Assembly (NCBI GenBank): GCA_964367905.1
Contig: CAYIZP010000002.1
Location: 1 to 64,000, forward strand
Reading direction: 5' to 3'
DNA from: CAUPWF01 sp964367905
GTDB taxonomy: Bacteria; Bacillota; Clostridia; Lachnospirales; Lachnospiraceae
Length of the DNA: 64,000 nt
Program-made: the position numbers and the translations under genes
Notes under the pieces: model-generated
The model's database searches: none
Told to the model about the DNA's origin: nothing
What the model saw: the letters and a program-made list of their open reading frames with translations, nothing else
Shown: positions 35,363 to 44,451 of the stretch, piece by piece
Position numbering within the stretch: the stretch's first letter is position 1
Layout: each line of letters begins with the position of its first letter

Positions 35363-35395
35363 GAAAAAAATCCGCTACTAATTAAAGCAGCGGAT
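35363..35395 (-). terminator. Terminator between ygeW and arcC
   Basis: On the minus strand, ATCCGCT/AGCGGAT (35395-35389 with 35376-35370) form a 7-bp GC-rich stem followed by a run of seven T. It is a good Rho-independent terminator inside an otherwise continuous operon, so arcC and the permease may be expressed at a lower level or from read-through. Confidence 0.75.
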
Positions 35396-35428
35396 CCCTT
35401 TATTGAGATTTATTTGAATATTCTACGA

Positions 35429-36625
35429 CTAATCCATTTTACGTGGTGCATTTTTATCTGCTAATGTTTCAAGAAGAGTAGCAGGGTCTGCAAATTTAGC
35501 TAAGAAAATCATTGCTGCGATTACATATGGTTTATAGCTTGCTTCTTTGTATAGTGGGTCGCGATAACGGTCGAATACACTAGCATCAACTTCGCCTGTT
35601 TCACAACTAACCCCTGTGATGTCGGCTGGAAGGCAATGCATGTATAATGCTTTTCCGTCTTTTGTTGTTGCCATAAGTTCCTCGGTACAAGCCCAATCCT
35701 TATGGTTTGCATTTTGTGCAAGTAATTCTTGCTCTAGAGCCTTGATTCCATCGAAATCATTTTCTCCATAGAGATTCGTACGTTTTTCCATAGCTGCGAA
35801 TGGAGCCCAGCTCTTAGGATATACGATGTCTGCATCTTTGAATGCTTCTTCCATGCTATTTGTCTTGGTAAATGATCCACCAGTTGCAGCAGCGTTTTTC
35901 TTTGCAACTTCTTCTACTTCAGGCATGATTTCATATCCTTCTGGGTGGGCGAGAACAACGTCCATCCCTAGACGAGTCATCAAACCAACAATACCTTGTG
36001 GTACAGATAGTGGCTTTCCATAAGAAGGGGAGTATGCCCATGTCATTGCTAGTTTCTTGCCTTTTAAATTCTCGATTCCACCCATTTCATGAATGATGTG
36101 TAGCATGTCTGCCATGCTCTGTGTTGGATGATCGATATCACATTGTAGGTTCACGAGAGTAGGTTTTTGTTCTAGGATTCCGTCCTTGTGTCCTGCTGTA
36201 ACAGAGTCAACCACTTCGTGCATGTAGCTATTTCCTTTTCCGATGTACATATCATCACGAATTCCGATTACATCTGCCATGAAAGAAACCATGTTTGCTG
36301 TTTCGCGAACAGTTTCACCATGTGCGATTTGAGACTTGCCCTCATCCAAATCTTGTACCTCTAATCCCAATAAGTTACAAGCAGAAGCGAAAGAAAAACG
36401 TGTTCTAGTAGAATTATCACGGAAGATGGAGATTCCGAGTCCACTTTCGAATACCTTTGTTGAAATATTATTCTCTCTCATATAGCGAAGAGCGTCTGCT
36501 ACGACCCATACCGCTTTTAATTCATCCTCTGTCTTTTCCCATGTTAGGAAGAAATCACCTTCATACATTTCCTTGAAGTTTAATGCCTTTAGTTCATTGA
36601 TATAAGCTTGTAATTTTTGATCCAT
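35429..36625 (-). CDS. ygeW: Knotted carbamoyltransferase YgeW
   Basis: A 398-residue member of the aspartate/ornithine carbamoyltransferase fold. The carbamoyl-phosphate loop FRDNSTRTRFSF and HCLPAD are present, together with the long insert typical of YgeW-type enzymes. Its natural substrate has not been firmly shown; in purine-degrading clusters it is proposed to release carbamoyl phosphate from an ureido intermediate. GGAGG 10 nt upstream selects 36625 over the longer frame to 36679. It sits 22 nt after ygeY. Confidence 0.93.
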   Translation of the reverse strand: MDQKLQAYINELKALNFKEMYEGDFFLTWEKTEDELKAVWVVADALRYMRENNISTKVFESGLGISIFRDNSTRTRFSFASACNLLGLEVQDLDEGKSQIAHGETVRETANMVSFMADVIGIRDDMYIGKGNSYMHEVVDSVTAGHKDGILEQKPTLVNLQCDIDHPTQSMADMLHIIHEMGGIENLKGKKLAMTWAYSPSYGKPLSVPQGIVGLMTRLGMDVVLAHPEGYEIMPEVEEVAKKNAAATGGSFTKTNSMEEAFKDADIVYPKSWAPFAAMEKRTNLYGENDFDGIKALEQELLAQNANHKDWACTEELMATTKDGKALYMHCLPADITGVSCETGEVDASVFDRYRDPLYKEASYKPYVIAAMIFLAKFADPATLLETLADKNAPRKMD

Positions 36626-36647
36626 TTGTTTTGTCCTCCAATGATTT

Positions 36648-37958
36648 TTATTTTGTGTACATAGTTGGTAGAGTAGCATATACAGCTGCGCAAGTCACTA
36701 AATCTTGTTTGTAAGTTACTTCGTTTGGAGCATGTGCTTGCGCTTCGGCTCCTGGTCCAAATCCGATGCATGGGATTCCATTTCTTCCCATGATAGAAAC
36801 GCCATTTGTAGAGAATGTCCATTTATCTGTAAGTGGGCGTGCCTGACGCATCTCCAATGTTAGGTCTGGTCCGATGCGTTTGTCTCCATACAAATTCATA
36901 TAAGCATCTTCTAATGCTTTTGTAACTTTGTGATCCTTTGGAATTACCCATGTTGGGAAGTAGCATTCGATTGGATAAACAAGTCCTTTGTAAGATGGAC
37001 GCTCATAGTTATACATGCTAACAACAACATCTTTTCCATATTTTTTGACATTTGGAAGATTACGAATCTCATCTAAGCAACTTTCCCAAGTTTCGCCGGC
37101 TGTCATTCTACGGTCGAGTGAAACAGAGCAGGAATCGGCAACTGCACAACGACTCGGTGATGTGAAGAATATTTCAGAAGTGGTAATGGTACCACGACCG
37201 AGGAAGTTTGCTTCTTGCCACTCTGGGTTATATGTTTTGTCTAGCATTTTTACAAGACCTTTTACTTCAGTAGAATCAGCAGCGTCATTTTCATTGAGAG
37301 AACGAACATCTTGCAAGATATCGGCCATCTTATGGATTGCATTATCACCACGTTCTGGTGCAGAACCGTGGCATGAGATTCCTTTTACATCTACACGAAT
37401 CTCCATGCGTCCCCGCTGTCCACGATAGATTCCACCATCCGTTGGCTCTGTAGAGACAACAAATTCAGGACGAATATTTCCTTCTTTGATGATGTATTCC
37501 CAACATAATCCGTCACAATCTTCTTCTTGGACAGTACCAGTAACTAAGACAGTATACTGGTCTGTCAGTAATCCAAGATCTTTCATGATTTTGGCACCAT
37601 AGACGCTAGATACAATTCCACCTAGTTGGTCGGAACCACCTCGTCCGCCGATTGCTACATCGTCTTCATACCCTTCGTATGGGTCGAAGTTCCAATTATT
37701 GATATTACCAATCCCCACGGTATCGATGTGAGCATCATAACCGATGAGAGTTCCTCCTGTTCCCATGTAACCCAGTACATTTCCCATTGGGTCGATTTCT
37801 ACTTTATCAAACCCAACCTTTTTCATTTCTTCGGCGATACGATTGATATGTCCTTCCTCGCCACAACTTTCCCCTGGGATTTTAATCAAATCTCGTAGAA
37901 AACGTGTCATGTCTGCTTCGTAAGATTTTGCAGATTCCTTGATAGCATCAAAATTCAT
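36648..37958 (-). CDS. ygeY: M20-family metallohydrolase YgeY
   Basis: A 436-residue M20 peptidase/deacylase-type enzyme. Metal ligands are visible in IGYDAHIDTVG, in GGRGGSDQLGG and in VQEEDCDG, and CHGSAPERGDNA marks the dimerisation domain. The family hydrolyses amide or ureido bonds; in the ygeW-ygeX-ygeY set it is thought to act on a linear purine breakdown product. The ATG has AGGAGG upstream. It is 21 nt after ygeX. Confidence 0.92.
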   Translation of the reverse strand: MNFDAIKESAKSYEADMTRFLRDLIKIPGESCGEEGHINRIAEEMKKVGFDKVEIDPMGNVLGYMGTGGTLIGYDAHIDTVGIGNINNWNFDPYEGYEDDVAIGGRGGSDQLGGIVSSVYGAKIMKDLGLLTDQYTVLVTGTVQEEDCDGLCWEYIIKEGNIRPEFVVSTEPTDGGIYRGQRGRMEIRVDVKGISCHGSAPERGDNAIHKMADILQDVRSLNENDAADSTEVKGLVKMLDKTYNPEWQEANFLGRGTITTSEIFFTSPSRCAVADSCSVSLDRRMTAGETWESCLDEIRNLPNVKKYGKDVVVSMYNYERPSYKGLVYPIECYFPTWVIPKDHKVTKALEDAYMNLYGDKRIGPDLTLEMRQARPLTDKWTFSTNGVSIMGRNGIPCIGFGPGAEAQAHAPNEVTYKQDLVTCAAVYATLPTMYTK

Positions 37959-37979
37959 TTTTTTCCTCCTAGTTTGTGT

Positions 37980-39185
37980 TTATTTTTCTTTTCCATCCCA
38001 AACAATATTTTTGTAGCGTTCGGGGTCTGTGTCACCTTCTGTTGAGAAGAGTAGTACCTTTGAGTCTCCATTTAATCCTAGTCGTGTACGCAATTCTTTG
38101 TACTCATCCATCTCCATGATGCATGAAAGTACACCAAAGGTTGCGGCGCCAGATTCTCCAGAAGTAATCGGAGAATCACCTTTTATTGGAGCGGCTAACA
38201 TTCGCATTCCTTTTGCTGCCATCCAATCAGGTGCGGAGATAAATGTATCAGAATGGTTCTTTAGGATATCCCATGAAATTGTATTGGGTTCGCCACATGC
38301 GAGTCCAGCCATAATGGTTTGCATATCCCCATCTACAAATTGAATGCTTCCATCACCAACAGAAGCGCCTTTATATAGGCATGCTGCAACATCAGCTTCA
38401 ACAACCACTACAGTTGGTGGATTCTCGGGATAACGATTTGTAAAATATCCTTGTACTGCACCAGCTAATGAACCAACCCCTGCTTGAATAAAGATGTGGG
38501 TTGGACGGTCGCAGTCAAAATCTTGTAATTGTTCAGAAGCTTCTAGTGCCATGGTTCCATACCCTTGCATGATCCAAGCAGGAATTTCTTCGTAACCATC
38601 CCAAGCTGTATCTTGTACAATGATACCGTTTGGTGTATTCGTAGCTGCATCGGCGGCCATACGAACACATTCGTCATAATTTACTTCTTCTATGGTCGCA
38701 ATCGCATTTTCTTTCTTGATGTTCTCTAGTCTTGTAAGAGTAGAACCCTTTGGCATAAATACTACTGATTTTTGTCCTAATTTATTGGCAGCCCATGCGA
38801 CTCCGCGCCCGTGATTTCCATCGGTGGCAGTGAAGAAGGTTGCTTGCCCGAATTCATCCTTTAACTGGTCGGATGTGAGTACATGATAAGGGAGTTCTGA
38901 AACATCCTTTCCTGTTTGTTTGGCGATGTAGCGTGCCATTGCAAAGGACCCTCCTAATACCTTGAATGCATTTAATCCAAATCGATAAGATTCGTCTTTT
39001 ACATAGATTTCTTTTAACCCCAGATGTGTTGCCATGTGTTCGAGTCGAACTAGTGGGGTTTTTGTGTATTGTGGAAAGCTTTGGTGAAAAGTACGAGCCT
39101 TCTCGATTTCAGCGATATCCATTACACAGAGTTGAGTGTCGTCTGTTTTGGGCATGTTATTTGCTACCCAATGCATTGGTTCCAT
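37980..39185 (-). CDS. ygeX: 2,3-diaminopropionate ammonia-lyase
   Basis: A PLP enzyme that converts 2,3-diaminopropionate to pyruvate and two ammonia. The 401-residue product has the PLP lysine in RFGLNAFKVLGGSFA, DGNHGRGVAW, a glycine-rich phosphate loop and a GESGAATFG segment. Length matches E. coli YgeX (398). GGAGA lies 6 nt before the ATG. It is the first catabolic gene after the regulator and supplies pyruvate for energy metabolism. Confidence 0.94.
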   Translation of the reverse strand: MEPMHWVANNMPKTDDTQLCVMDIAEIEKARTFHQSFPQYTKTPLVRLEHMATHLGLKEIYVKDESYRFGLNAFKVLGGSFAMARYIAKQTGKDVSELPYHVLTSDQLKDEFGQATFFTATDGNHGRGVAWAANKLGQKSVVFMPKGSTLTRLENIKKENAIATIEEVNYDECVRMAADAATNTPNGIIVQDTAWDGYEEIPAWIMQGYGTMALEASEQLQDFDCDRPTHIFIQAGVGSLAGAVQGYFTNRYPENPPTVVVVEADVAACLYKGASVGDGSIQFVDGDMQTIMAGLACGEPNTISWDILKNHSDTFISAPDWMAAKGMRMLAAPIKGDSPITSGESGAATFGVLSCIMEMDEYKELRTRLGLNGDSKVLLFSTEGDTDPERYKNIVWDGKEK

Positions 39186-39217
39186 AAAAATCTCCTTCCT
39201 TTTCCTTTTATTAGAGT

Positions 39218-39883
39218 CTAGTTACCAGGTGTATCTTGCTGTTTGGATGCTTCTAAGTAGTTATAGAGAGTAAACTTAGAGATACCAAAATGGTTCGATA
39301 TTTTATCGCCAGATTTTGTAATCAAAAAGGCGCCATGGTCATTCAAAAATTGTATTGCAGAAATCTTATCTTCTTTTGTCATGAGTGGTACGGATTTCCC
39401 AACAGATTCAACGGATTGTTCGATGAGAGTGTCCAATAAAGTAGAAACATCATGAGTGATTGTTTGTGGTTTTGCCTTGACGTCCTTTGGAGTTTCTACA
39501 AACGAAAGCAATGTATTCGATACACCTAATAATTCGGTAATGTCATAGTTCAATGAGAGAATGTAGTCCACTTTATCATGTTTTTCATTTGGAATATAAA
39601 TGGTACTTGACTTTAGGATTCGTCCATTATCTGTTTTCGTAAGATACGCGAGTTGATCCTTTGGGACTGACTGATTACGTTTGATAGATTCCAGAGTTTC
39701 TAGAACAACCCCAGAAGGTCCATCTCCAATTTTTCGGTTGGTTACATGACCGTTTTCTATATGTACTACGGAGTTTTCTATGGATTCACTTCGCAGGTCA
39801 TGTATTACAACTTCACATGAGGTTCCAAATTGTGTTGAGATACCATGTGCGATTTGAGTTAGAAGCTCTAATGTTTGTGTCAT
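39218..39883 (-). CDS. YheO-like PAS and HTH transcriptional regulator
   Basis: A 221-residue regulator with an N-terminal YheO/PAS-like sensor domain (about 5-120, with GTSCEVVIHDL and IGDGPSG) and a C-terminal helix-turn-helix (about 160-215) with FLITKSGDKISNHFGISKFTLYNYL read as two helices. Related proteins such as DauR control amino acid catabolism. It heads the minus-strand purine operon and faces ssnA across 190 bp, so it probably senses a purine or breakdown product and controls both directions. Confidence 0.88.
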   Translation of the reverse strand: MTQTLELLTQIAHGISTQFGTSCEVVIHDLRSESIENSVVHIENGHVTNRKIGDGPSGVVLETLESIKRNQSVPKDQLAYLTKTDNGRILKSSTIYIPNEKHDKVDYILSLNYDITELLGVSNTLLSFVETPKDVKAKPQTITHDVSTLLDTLIEQSVESVGKSVPLMTKEDKISAIQFLNDHGAFLITKSGDKISNHFGISKFTLYNYLEASKQQDTPGN

Positions 39884-39908
39884 AAAACAAGTCTCCTTTC
39901 GTTATTTC

Positions 39909-39967
39909 TGCTATCATCATAGCACAATAAAAATAAAAATCAAGCATTTTCTAAAAAAAATTTAGAA
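39909..39967. promoter_or_regulatory. Two inverted repeats in the purine-locus control region
   Basis: TGCTAT-CATC-ATAGCA (39909-39924) overlaps the -10 box of the regulator gene. TTCTAAA-N5-TTTAGAA (39949-39967) lies beyond its -35 box and about 25 bp upstream of the ssnA -35 box. Both are candidate operators. Confidence 0.5.
39916..39943 (-). promoter_or_regulatory. Promoter of the regulator-ygeXYW operon
   Basis: On the minus strand, TTGATT (39943-39938) and TATGAT (39921-39916) with a 16-bp spacer, 32 bp before the regulator start. Confidence 0.6.
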
Positions 39968-39992
39968 CAACTAAAAATTTTTTATATATCTA

Positions 39993-40021
39993 TTGCTTTT
40001 ATGAAAAATTAATGATATCAT
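39993..40021 (+). promoter_or_regulatory. Promoter of the ssnA-ygfK-xdhD operon
   Basis: TTGCTT (39993-39998) and TATCAT (40016-40021) with a 17-bp spacer, 53 bp before ssnA. Confidence 0.6.
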
Positions 40022-40074
40022 ATACAAAAATAAGCAAAATATATACAAAATAAACAAGAGGAGAGGTAGTGTAT

Positions 40075-41406
40075 ATGTTGATAATAGGTAATGGTGTATT
40101 AATCACGAGAAATGAGGAGTCTCCGTACTTTGAGTGTGGGGCAGTTGCGATACAAGATGAAAGTATTGTTATGGTAGGCACATTAGATGAGGTGAAACGA
40201 GCGTATCCAGACGCAGAATTTATAGATGCCAAAGGAAAAGTGATTATGCCTGCTTTCATTAATGCGCATGAACATATCTATAGTGCATTTGCGAGAGGGT
40301 TGAGCATCAACGGCTATAATCCGAATGGGTTCTTGGAGATTTTAGATGGCATGTGGTGGAATATCGATCGGCATCTTACATTAGAGCAAACAAAACAAAG
40401 TGCCATGGCTACATATCTAGAATCTATAAAAAATGGAGTGACAACGGTGTTTGATCATCATGCGAGTTTTGGAGAGATTGAAGGCTCACTATTTAAAATA
40501 GAAGAAGCGTCCAAAGTCTGTGGAATTCGCTCATGCCTATGCTATGAGATTTCGGATCGTGATGGAGAAGAGAAGGCAAAACAATCAATTCAGGAAAATG
40601 TTGATTTTATCAAGCATGCATTAGCAGATAAAAGTGATATGATTGCAGGAATGATGGGGATGCATGCATCATTTACCATTTCGGATAAGACAATGGAGCA
40701 GTTAACCGCCATGAAACCAGGTGGTGTAGGGTACCATATTCATGTTGGGGAAGGGATTGAAGATTTGCACCAGTGCTTGAAGGTACACCACAAGAGAATT
40801 ATTGACCGATTGATGGATCACGGAATCTTAGGTGAGAAGACTTTGGCGGCGCATTGTATCTATGTGAATGAACATGAAATGGACTTGCTGCATGAGACAA
40901 ATACCATGGTAGTGCACAATCCAGAATCGAATATGGGGAATGCATGTGGTTGCCCTCCGACGATGAAGATCTTCCAGAAAGGAATATTGACAGGACTTGG
41001 AACTGATGGATATACCCATGATATGATTGAATCGTGGAAGGTAGCGAATGTTCTTCATAAACATCATCTATGCGATGCCAATGCGGCTTGGGGGGAATTG
41101 CCTCAGATGTTGTTTGACAGCAATGCGAAGATTGCGAACCGATATTTCCAAAAGCCGATAGGAGTGCTAAAAGAAGGTGCAGCAGCAGATGTAATCGTCC
41201 TAGATTACAACCCACCTACACCGATGGACGGCAATAATATCAATGGTCATATTCTGTTTGGAATGACAGGAAGGTGTGTGGAAACGACAGTTGCGAATGG
41301 AAAAGTATTGATGTTAAACCGAGAAGTGAAAGTGGTAGATGAGGAGAAGGTATTGGCAGATTGCAGACAATCGGCTAGAGAATTAGCAAAATCGATTAAC
41401 GGATAG
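40075..41406 (+). CDS. ssnA: SsnA-type amidohydrolase
   Basis: A 443-residue metal-dependent amidohydrolase. The metal motifs are FINAHEHIYS (the HxH pair), HIHVGEG, HCIYVNEHE and GLGTDGYTHDM. SsnA is related to guanine deaminase and chlorohydrolases; its substrate in purine breakdown is not settled. AGGAGAGG 8 nt upstream favours the ATG at 40075 over a GTG at 40069. The next gene overlaps only if its GTG at 41406 is used; the ATG at 41442 is preferred. Confidence 0.92.
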   Translation: MLIIGNGVLITRNEESPYFECGAVAIQDESIVMVGTLDEVKRAYPDAEFIDAKGKVIMPAFINAHEHIYSAFARGLSINGYNPNGFLEILDGMWWNIDRHLTLEQTKQSAMATYLESIKNGVTTVFDHHASFGEIEGSLFKIEEASKVCGIRSCLCYEISDRDGEEKAKQSIQENVDFIKHALADKSDMIAGMMGMHASFTISDKTMEQLTAMKPGGVGYHIHVGEGIEDLHQCLKVHHKRIIDRLMDHGILGEKTLAAHCIYVNEHEMDLLHETNTMVVHNPESNMGNACGCPPTMKIFQKGILTGLGTDGYTHDMIESWKVANVLHKHHLCDANAAWGELPQMLFDSNAKIANRYFQKPIGVLKEGAAADVIVLDYNPPTPMDGNNINGHILFGMTGRCVETTVANGKVLMLNREVKVVDEEKVLADCRQSARELAKSING

Positions 41407-41441
41407 TGGACACAGGATTTGAGAAAGGGAGAAATATTAAG

Positions 41442-44426
41442 ATGAGCGATAGAATGACACCGATGCCATTTGGACAAATGGTAGAATGGATATTGAATGA
41501 GTATAAGGAAAAGGGAACCGTGTTCGGAGTGTATCGTCCATTCCAATCAGATGGCGTGTGTACGAGAATGATTTTTGGAAGAAAATTAGAGACTCCAATT
41601 GGACCAGCAGCAGGTCCACATACACAGTTGGCACAAAATATTGTGGCATCTTATTATGGAGGAAGTAGATTTTTTGAACTGAAAACAGTTCAGATTTTGG
41701 ATGGAGAGGATCTGCCAGTCAGCAAACCTTGCATCTTGGCTGATGATGAGTGTTATAACTGTGAGTGGTCGACAGAACTCTATGTACCGCAAGCACAGGC
41801 AGAGTACATCAAAGCTTGGTTTTTACTCGCGGTAGTGGCAAAAGAGTTTGGCTTAGGAAGTCTAGATGGATATCAATTTAATATGAGTGTGGGATATGAC
41901 CTAGAGGGAATTAAATCAGAGAAGATTAATACCTTTATTGATTCTATGATACATGCGGAGGAAACAGATACATTTAAAGAGTGTAAAGAGTACCTGCTAG
42001 CGCATATAGATGCGTTTCGATATTTTTCAAAAGAAGATGTGGAGCAGATTTCACCAAATATTTGTAACTCGGTGACACTTTCTACCTTGCATGGATGTCC
42101 GCCACAGGAAATCGAAAGAATTGCAACGTATTTGATTACGGAAAAAGGCCTGAATACATTTATTAAATGCAATCCTACTTTGTTAGGATATGAATATGCG
42201 AGAGCGACCATGGATGAAATGGGTTATGATTATGTGCAGTTTGGTGATTTTCATTTCTTAGATGACTTGCAATATGCAGATGCAATTCCGATGCTTGAGA
42301 GGTTGCAAAGTTTGAGTGGAGAACGTGGGTTGGAGTTTGGGGTGAAGATTACCAATACCTTCCCTGTAGATGTGAAACAAAATGAACTGCCGAGTGAAGA
42401 GATGTACATGTCGGGAAAATCCCTATACGTATTATCCATGTCGGTCGCGGAGAGATTATCTAGGGATTTCAAAGGTCAATTACGTATCTCTTATTCAGGC
42501 GGTGCGGATGCCTTCAATATCAAGAGTATTGTTGAAGCAGGAATCTGGCCAGTAACGGTAGCGACCACATTATTAAAGCCAGGTGGGTACCAGAGGCTAG
42601 AGCAATTGGCAGAATCCACCAAGGACTTGGGAGAAACGTTCGTGGGTGTTGATGTGGACGTGGTTGCAAGCTTAGTGAGAGAGGGGAAGACAGATAAATA
42701 TCATGTAAAGGCAATTAAGCCATTGCCTTCTAGAAAGTTAAAGAAACAAGTACCGTTGACCGATTGTTTTGTGGCGCCATGTAAGGATGGATGTCCAATC
42801 AATCAAGATATTACAGCATATCTCTCCCTTGTGGGCGAAGGAAAGATGGAAGAGGCGATGCAAGTCATCACAGAGAAGAATCCACTTCCGTTTATTACAG
42901 GGACAATCTGTGCACATAACTGTATGAATAAATGTACTAGAAACTTCTATGAAGATCCAGTACATATCCGCGCTGCAAAACTAGTGGCTGCAGAAGCTGG
43001 TTTTGAGGGAATGATGAAACAACGAAAGGCACCTGATTCTAAAGTGGATCATAAAGTAGCGATTGTGGGAGGCGGTCCAGCTGGTATGGCGGCTGCGTTT
43101 TTCCTCAGCAGAGCGGGGCATGAGGTGACCTTGTTCGAAAAATCAGACCGTTTAGGTGGTGTTGTGCGCAATATTATCCCAGATTTCCGTATTGCACATG
43201 AGGCGATGGATCGAGATGTAGAACTAGTGACTGCCTATGGAGCACAGATAAAATACAATACTAAGGTTGATCGGATAGAAGAATTGAAGGGAGAATATGA
43301 TGCCATTGTTTTAGCGATTGGTGCATATAAGCCTGGTATCCTACGATTAGAAGAAGGAAATCCAATCAATGCATTAGAATTTTTGGAAAGGTTCAAGGCA
43401 TCATCTGGAAAGATGGATATTGGCAAGAACGTGGTTGTAATTGGTGGAGGAAATACTGCCATGGACACTGCGAGAGCGGCAAAACGAACAGAAGGTGTAG
43501 AAAAGGTGTCTCTGGTGTATCGTAGAACCAAGCGATATATGCCTGCAGACGAAGAGGAGCTGATTATGGCCATGGAGGACGGGGTAGAGTTCCTAGAATT
43601 GCTAGCACCAAAATCAATGAAAGACGGTGTGTTAAGCTGTGAGGTGATGAAGCTAGGTGATATGGATGGTTCGGGAAGAAGAGGTGTGATTTCTACGGGT
43701 GAAATCATGGAAGTGCCAGCCGATACGGTGATCGCTGCAATTGGGGAAAACGTTGCCACAGATTTCTATGAAGACAATCAGATTCCTGTCAATGAAACAG
43801 GGTATGCAAAAGTGGATTCGAAAACGCTTGAAACAGGAATTCAGGGAGTATATGTAATCGGCGATGGTCTCTATGGACCAGCTACTGTTGTAGAAGGGAT
43901 TCGCGATGCGAAACTAGCTGTGGAAGCAATTGCACAGAAGTCATTATTCTCAGATTATGAAGAAAAAACAGAAGAAGTAAGGATTTATCGTAATCGAGGT
44001 CCGTTACAAGTAGAACAAGAGGGTGAGAAGGAAGCGACGAGATGTTTGACTTGTTCTACCGTGTGTGAGAACTGTGTGGAGGTTTGCCCGAATCGTGCAA
44101 ATATAGCTGTTTATGTAGAGGGAATGAGCATGCATCAGATTGTGCATGTGGATTACATGTGTAATGAATGTGGAAATTGCAAGAGTTTTTGCCCATATGA
44201 TAGTGCTCCGTATTTGGATAAATTCACATTGTTTGCCTCGGAGACTGATATGGAAGAGAGTAAGAATGATGGATTCGTAGTGAAGTCAAAAGAAGATGTG
44301 ACGTGTAGAGTCCGCTATCTTGGAGTGGTGGAAGACTGGAAGCTAGGAAGTGGTTCAAGAGTTCCAGAATCATTAGGTAAGGTAATGGAGACGATTTGCA
44401 AGAAAGAGGATTGGTTACTGCTATAA
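41442..44426 (+). CDS. ygfK: YgfK multidomain Fe-S flavoprotein
   Basis: A 994-residue redox protein, annotated in E. coli as a putative selenate reductase subunit. Domains in order: a dihydroorotate-dehydrogenase-like barrel (about 1-420); a cysteine-rich linker (CKDGCPINQD, ICAHNCMNKCTRNF); a GltD-like FAD/NAD(P)H module with VAIVGGGPAGMAAAF and VVVIGGGNTAMDTA; and a C-terminal double-cluster ferredoxin domain (CENCVEVCPNRAN, CNECGNCKSFCPYD). Probably moves electrons between NAD(P)H and a reductive ring-opening step. AAGGGAG selects 41442 over the GTG at 41406. It lies between ssnA and xdhD. Confidence 0.93.
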   Translation: MSDRMTPMPFGQMVEWILNEYKEKGTVFGVYRPFQSDGVCTRMIFGRKLETPIGPAAGPHTQLAQNIVASYYGGSRFFELKTVQILDGEDLPVSKPCILADDECYNCEWSTELYVPQAQAEYIKAWFLLAVVAKEFGLGSLDGYQFNMSVGYDLEGIKSEKINTFIDSMIHAEETDTFKECKEYLLAHIDAFRYFSKEDVEQISPNICNSVTLSTLHGCPPQEIERIATYLITEKGLNTFIKCNPTLLGYEYARATMDEMGYDYVQFGDFHFLDDLQYADAIPMLERLQSLSGERGLEFGVKITNTFPVDVKQNELPSEEMYMSGKSLYVLSMSVAERLSRDFKGQLRISYSGGADAFNIKSIVEAGIWPVTVATTLLKPGGYQRLEQLAESTKDLGETFVGVDVDVVASLVREGKTDKYHVKAIKPLPSRKLKKQVPLTDCFVAPCKDGCPINQDITAYLSLVGEGKMEEAMQVITEKNPLPFITGTICAHNCMNKCTRNFYEDPVHIRAAKLVAAEAGFEGMMKQRKAPDSKVDHKVAIVGGGPAGMAAAFFLSRAGHEVTLFEKSDRLGGVVRNIIPDFRIAHEAMDRDVELVTAYGAQIKYNTKVDRIEELKGEYDAIVLAIGAYKPGILRLEEGNPINALEFLERFKASSGKMDIGKNVVVIGGGNTAMDTARAAKRTEGVEKVSLVYRRTKRYMPADEEELIMAMEDGVEFLELLAPKSMKDGVLSCEVMKLGDMDGSGRRGVISTGEIMEVPADTVIAAIGENVATDFYEDNQIPVNETGYAKVDSKTLETGIQGVYVIGDGLYGPATVVEGIRDAKLAVEAIAQKSLFSDYEEKTEEVRIYRNRGPLQVEQEGEKEATRCLTCSTVCENCVEVCPNRANIAVYVEGMSMHQIVHVDYMCNECGNCKSFCPYDSAPYLDKFTLFASETDMEESKNDGFVVKSKEDVTCRVRYLGVVEDWKLGSGSRVPESLGKVMETICKKEDWLLL

Positions 44427-44451
44427 AAATTTGATAGAAGAGGTGTGGATG

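Noticed and set aside
43235..43759. A 174-codon minus-strand frame within ygfK
   Set aside because: Antisense to a clear multidomain protein, rich in Ser/Thr/Pro as typical for shadow frames, no start signals.
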